Source of the DNA: Sulfuricella sp. T08
Lineage (GTDB): Bacteria; Pseudomonadota; Gammaproteobacteria; Burkholderiales; Sulfuricellaceae
DNA length: 64,000 nt
Assembly: GCF_000971475.1 (NCBI RefSeq)
Contig: NZ_DF967533.1
Coordinates: 124,001-188,000, forward strand
Reading direction: 5' to 3'
In this document: positions 60,572 to 64,000 of the stretch, piece by piece
Layout of the letters: each line of letters opens with the position of its first letter
Numbering within the stretch: the stretch's first letter is position 1
Position numbers and translations under genes: made by a program
The notes under the pieces: generated by a model
What the model saw: only the letters and a program-made list of their open reading frames with translations
What the model was told of the DNA's origin: nothing
Database searches by the model: none

Positions 60572-60730
60572 TAAGATTAACCTAATTGATTAATATCAAC
60601 ACATCACTCCCAAACAACAGGTTGTTCTGCACGATGCCATAGAACCCAAACGCTTGCAACCGAACCAGGCCACCAGCCATACAAATCCGGCCTCTCAGAG
60701 CATAAACCAAAAAAACCTCACTACCCCTCT

Positions 60731-60758
60731 CTTGAAAATAAAACATTGCACCCAATAT
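60731..60758 (+). promoter_or_regulatory. Sigma-32 heat-shock promoter upstream of grpE
   Basis: CTTGAAA (60731-60737), 13-base spacer and CCCAATAT (60751-60758) match the sigma-32 consensus (CTTGAAA, then CCCCATNT, 13-16 apart). It lies 30 bases before the grpE ATG and should drive grpE-dnaK-dnaJ. No CIRCE was found, so HrcA probably does not act here. Confidence 0.8.
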
Positions 60759-60788
60759 GGTTTTGCATCGTTATCAGGAGAACGTCAC

Positions 60789-61373
60789 ATGCAGCCAGAA
60801 GATCAAAAAAACAAAATCGAGCAGGAAGAGTTTCTCGAAAATCTCGGCGAATCTTCAGCCATGGGCGATGCCTTCCAGGCGGGAATCGAAGGCGAAGCGG
60901 CCGAAGTCATGCCCAGCCTGGAAGAAATGCTCAAGCAGGCTGAACTAAACGCTCAGGAACATCACGATGCCTGGCTGCGCGCCAAGGCCGACACGGAAAA
61001 CATCCGCAAGCGCACCCAGGTGGAAATCGCCAACGCCCACAAGTTCGCCGTCGAGGGTTTCTCGTCCGAGCTGCTGGCCGTCAAGGACAGTCTAGAAGCC
61101 GCCATCAAGGTGGAAACCGCCGATCTGGCCAGCATGAAGAGCGGTGTCGAGCTGACCCTCAGACAACTGGTATCGGTATTCGAGAAATTCAATCTGAGCG
61201 AAATCGACCCGACCGGCGAAAAATTCGATCCCCACAAACATCAGGCCATCAGCATGGTGGAAGCCGACGCTGCTCCCAATACGGTAGTCAGTGTCCTGCA
61301 AAAAGGTTATCTGCTGCATGACCGGGTACTGCGCCCGGCGCTGGTAATGGTGGCCAAGACCAAAGAGTCTTGA
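60789..61373 (+). CDS. grpE: Nucleotide exchange factor GrpE
   Basis: Releases ADP from DnaK. From 60789 ([15 protein letters not shown]) with a strong ribosome site AGGAG, 194 residues. A long N-terminal coiled coil (~35-110) leads to the C-terminal beta domain with [14 protein letters not shown] and [18 protein letters not shown]. The open frame to 60654 is an upstream extension without family character. It is the first gene of the chaperone operon. Confidence 0.96.
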   Translation: MQPEDQKNKIEQEEFLENLGESSAMGDAFQAGIEGEAAEVMPSLEEMLKQAELNAQEHHDAWLRAKADTENIRKRTQVEIANAHKFAVEGFSSELLAVKDSLEAAIKVETADLASMKSGVELTLRQLVSVFEKFNLSEIDPTGEKFDPHKHQAISMVEADAAPNTVVSVLQKGYLLHDRVLRPALVMVAKTKES

Positions 61374-61441
61374 AATAGTCACTAGCATCCCCATCTGGGA
61401 AACAAGGTTAATTCTTAATCATTCGTTACAAAGGAAGAAAC

Positions 61442-63358
<1,917 letters not shown>

Positions 63359-63367
63359 AACCCATTA

Positions 63368-63448
63368 ACCGCGGAGGACGCGGAGGACTCAGAGGAAAAA
63401 CCCGCTTCATGCCTGGGGTTCCTCCGCGTCCTCCGCGTCCTCTGCGGT
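63368..63448. repeat. Short-repeat hairpin between dnaK and dnaJ
   Basis: CCGCGGAGGACGCGGAGGAC plus TCAGAGG (purine arm), loop, then CCTCCGCGTCCTCCGCGTCC plus TCTGCGG (pyrimidine arm) ending 11 bases before the dnaJ ATG. The GCGGAGGAC unit recurs twice per arm. Such GGA-repeat hairpins are known from other bacterial genomes. Confidence 0.8.
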
Positions 63449-63459
63449 GAGAGAGCCAT

Positions 63460-64000
63460 ATGTCCAAACGCGACTTTTACGAAATTCTCGGCGTCAACAA
63501 GGACGCCAACGACGACGAGATCAAGAAGGCCTACCGCAAGCTCGCGATGAAGTTCCATCCGGACCGCAACCCGGACAATCCGAAGGCGGAGGAGCATTTC
63601 AAGGAAGCCAAGGAGGCTTACGAGATCCTGTCTGACGCGAGCAAGCGTTCCGCCTACGACCAGTACGGCCATGCCGGTGTCGACCAGCAGGCCGGCATGG
63701 GCGGCGCGGGAGGGTTTGGCGGCGGTTTCGCCGATGCCTTTGGCGACATCTTCGGCGACATCTTCGGCGGTGCCGGCGGTGGCCGTGGCGGACGATCCAA
63801 CGTCTACCGCGGCGCCGACCTGCGCTACAACCTGGAAATCTCGCTGGAAGATGCCGCACGCGGCACCGAAACCAAGATTCGCATCCCCACCATGGCAGAG
63901 TGCGACACCTGCCACGGTAGCGGCGCCAGGGCCGGCTCCAAGCCGGAAACCTGCCCCACTTGCGCCGGCCACGGCCAGGTACGGATGCAGCAGGGATTCT
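63460..64000 (+). CDS. dnaJ: Chaperone DnaJ, N-terminal part (cut by window edge)
   Basis: Co-chaperone that stimulates DnaK. 180 codons are present, from ATG at 63460. J domain ~1-70 with HPD in [11 protein letters not shown] (~33) and the Gly/Phe-rich linker ([16 protein letters not shown]), then the start of the zinc domain with CDTCHGSG (~145) and CPTCAGHG. The rest lies beyond the window. The ATG follows a repeat hairpin, with GAGAG as the ribosome site. Confidence 0.97.
   Translation, partial: MSKRDFYEILGVNKDANDDEIKKAYRKLAMKFHPDRNPDNPKAEEHFKEAKEAYEILSDASKRSAYDQYGHAGVDQQAGMGGAGGFGGGFADAFGDIFGDIFGGAGGGRGGRSNVYRGADLRYNLEISLEDAARGTETKIRIPTMAECDTCHGSGARAGSKPETCPTCAGHGQVRMQQGF

Noticed and set aside
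60572-61441. CIRCE operator for HrcA
   Set aside because: The inverted repeat TTAGCACTC/GAGTGCTAA is not present upstream of grpE or dnaK.

Overview
The window is a chromosomal segment of a betaproteobacterium. The complete 14-gene nuoA-N operon behind secG and tRNA-Leu, carA-carB-greA, ftsH-folP-glmM, nadK-recN divergent from hrcA-hemH, and grpE-dnaK-dnaJ together fit the Nitrosomonadales (Gallionellaceae/Sulfuricellaceae-like); that placement is inference from gene content and order. Nearly all of the sequence is coding and no gene-free stretch exceeds 300 bases.

Left edge (1-7.4 kb, all on the minus strand): a defence island. In transcription order it holds hsdR, a small GIY-YIG nuclease whose start overlaps the hsdR stop, a cluster of palindromic repeats beginning directly after the nuclease stop, then hsdM, hsdS, an unknown protein, a membrane-anchored TIR protein, a second TIR protein of the MTH538/ThsB-like type, and the start of another gene that runs off the window. 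Most neighbours overlap or are a few bases apart, so this reads as one operon combining type I restriction-modification with putative NAD-cleaving TIR effectors. Copies of the repeat family next to the GIY-YIG gene also lie in front of hsdM and inside its reading frame.

7.4-23.9 kb (minus strand): a Nudix hydrolase, then nuoN back to nuoA (respiratory complex I), tRNA-Leu(GAG), secG and tpiA. The nuoC/nuoD junction carries a duplicated nuoD 5' end around an inserted palindrome-rich segment.

23.9-33.9 kb (plus strand): a CheB-CheR-PAS fusion, a PAS histidine kinase and a LuxR-type response regulator, overlapping one another, followed by a Pho-box promoter and pstS, two small unknown genes, pstC, pstA and pstB (high-affinity phosphate import).

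33.9-52.7 kb: housekeeping genes: glmM, folP, ftsH, rlmE, yhbY, a DUF4149-like membrane protein, greA, carB, carA, dapB, bamE, fur, a FlK-like thioesterase, a NorE/NorF-like pair, recN, nadK, hrcA and hemH. hemH contains two palindromic elements translated in frame. Four operon-internal junctions (nuoK/nuoL, ftsH/folP, carA/carB, nadK/recN), plus dnaK/dnaJ at the right edge, carry hairpins built from short repeats, all with the same orientation relative to transcription.

52.7-64 kb: a secreted-type protein with EF-hand-like loops, two membrane GGDEF-EAL proteins with an orphan periplasmic binding protein between them, then grpE-dnaK-dnaJ behind a sigma-32-type promoter; dnaJ is cut by the window edge. 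The strongest candidates for undescribed biology are the GIY-YIG/repeat association, the type I RM/TIR operon, and the translated palindromes in hsdM and hemH.
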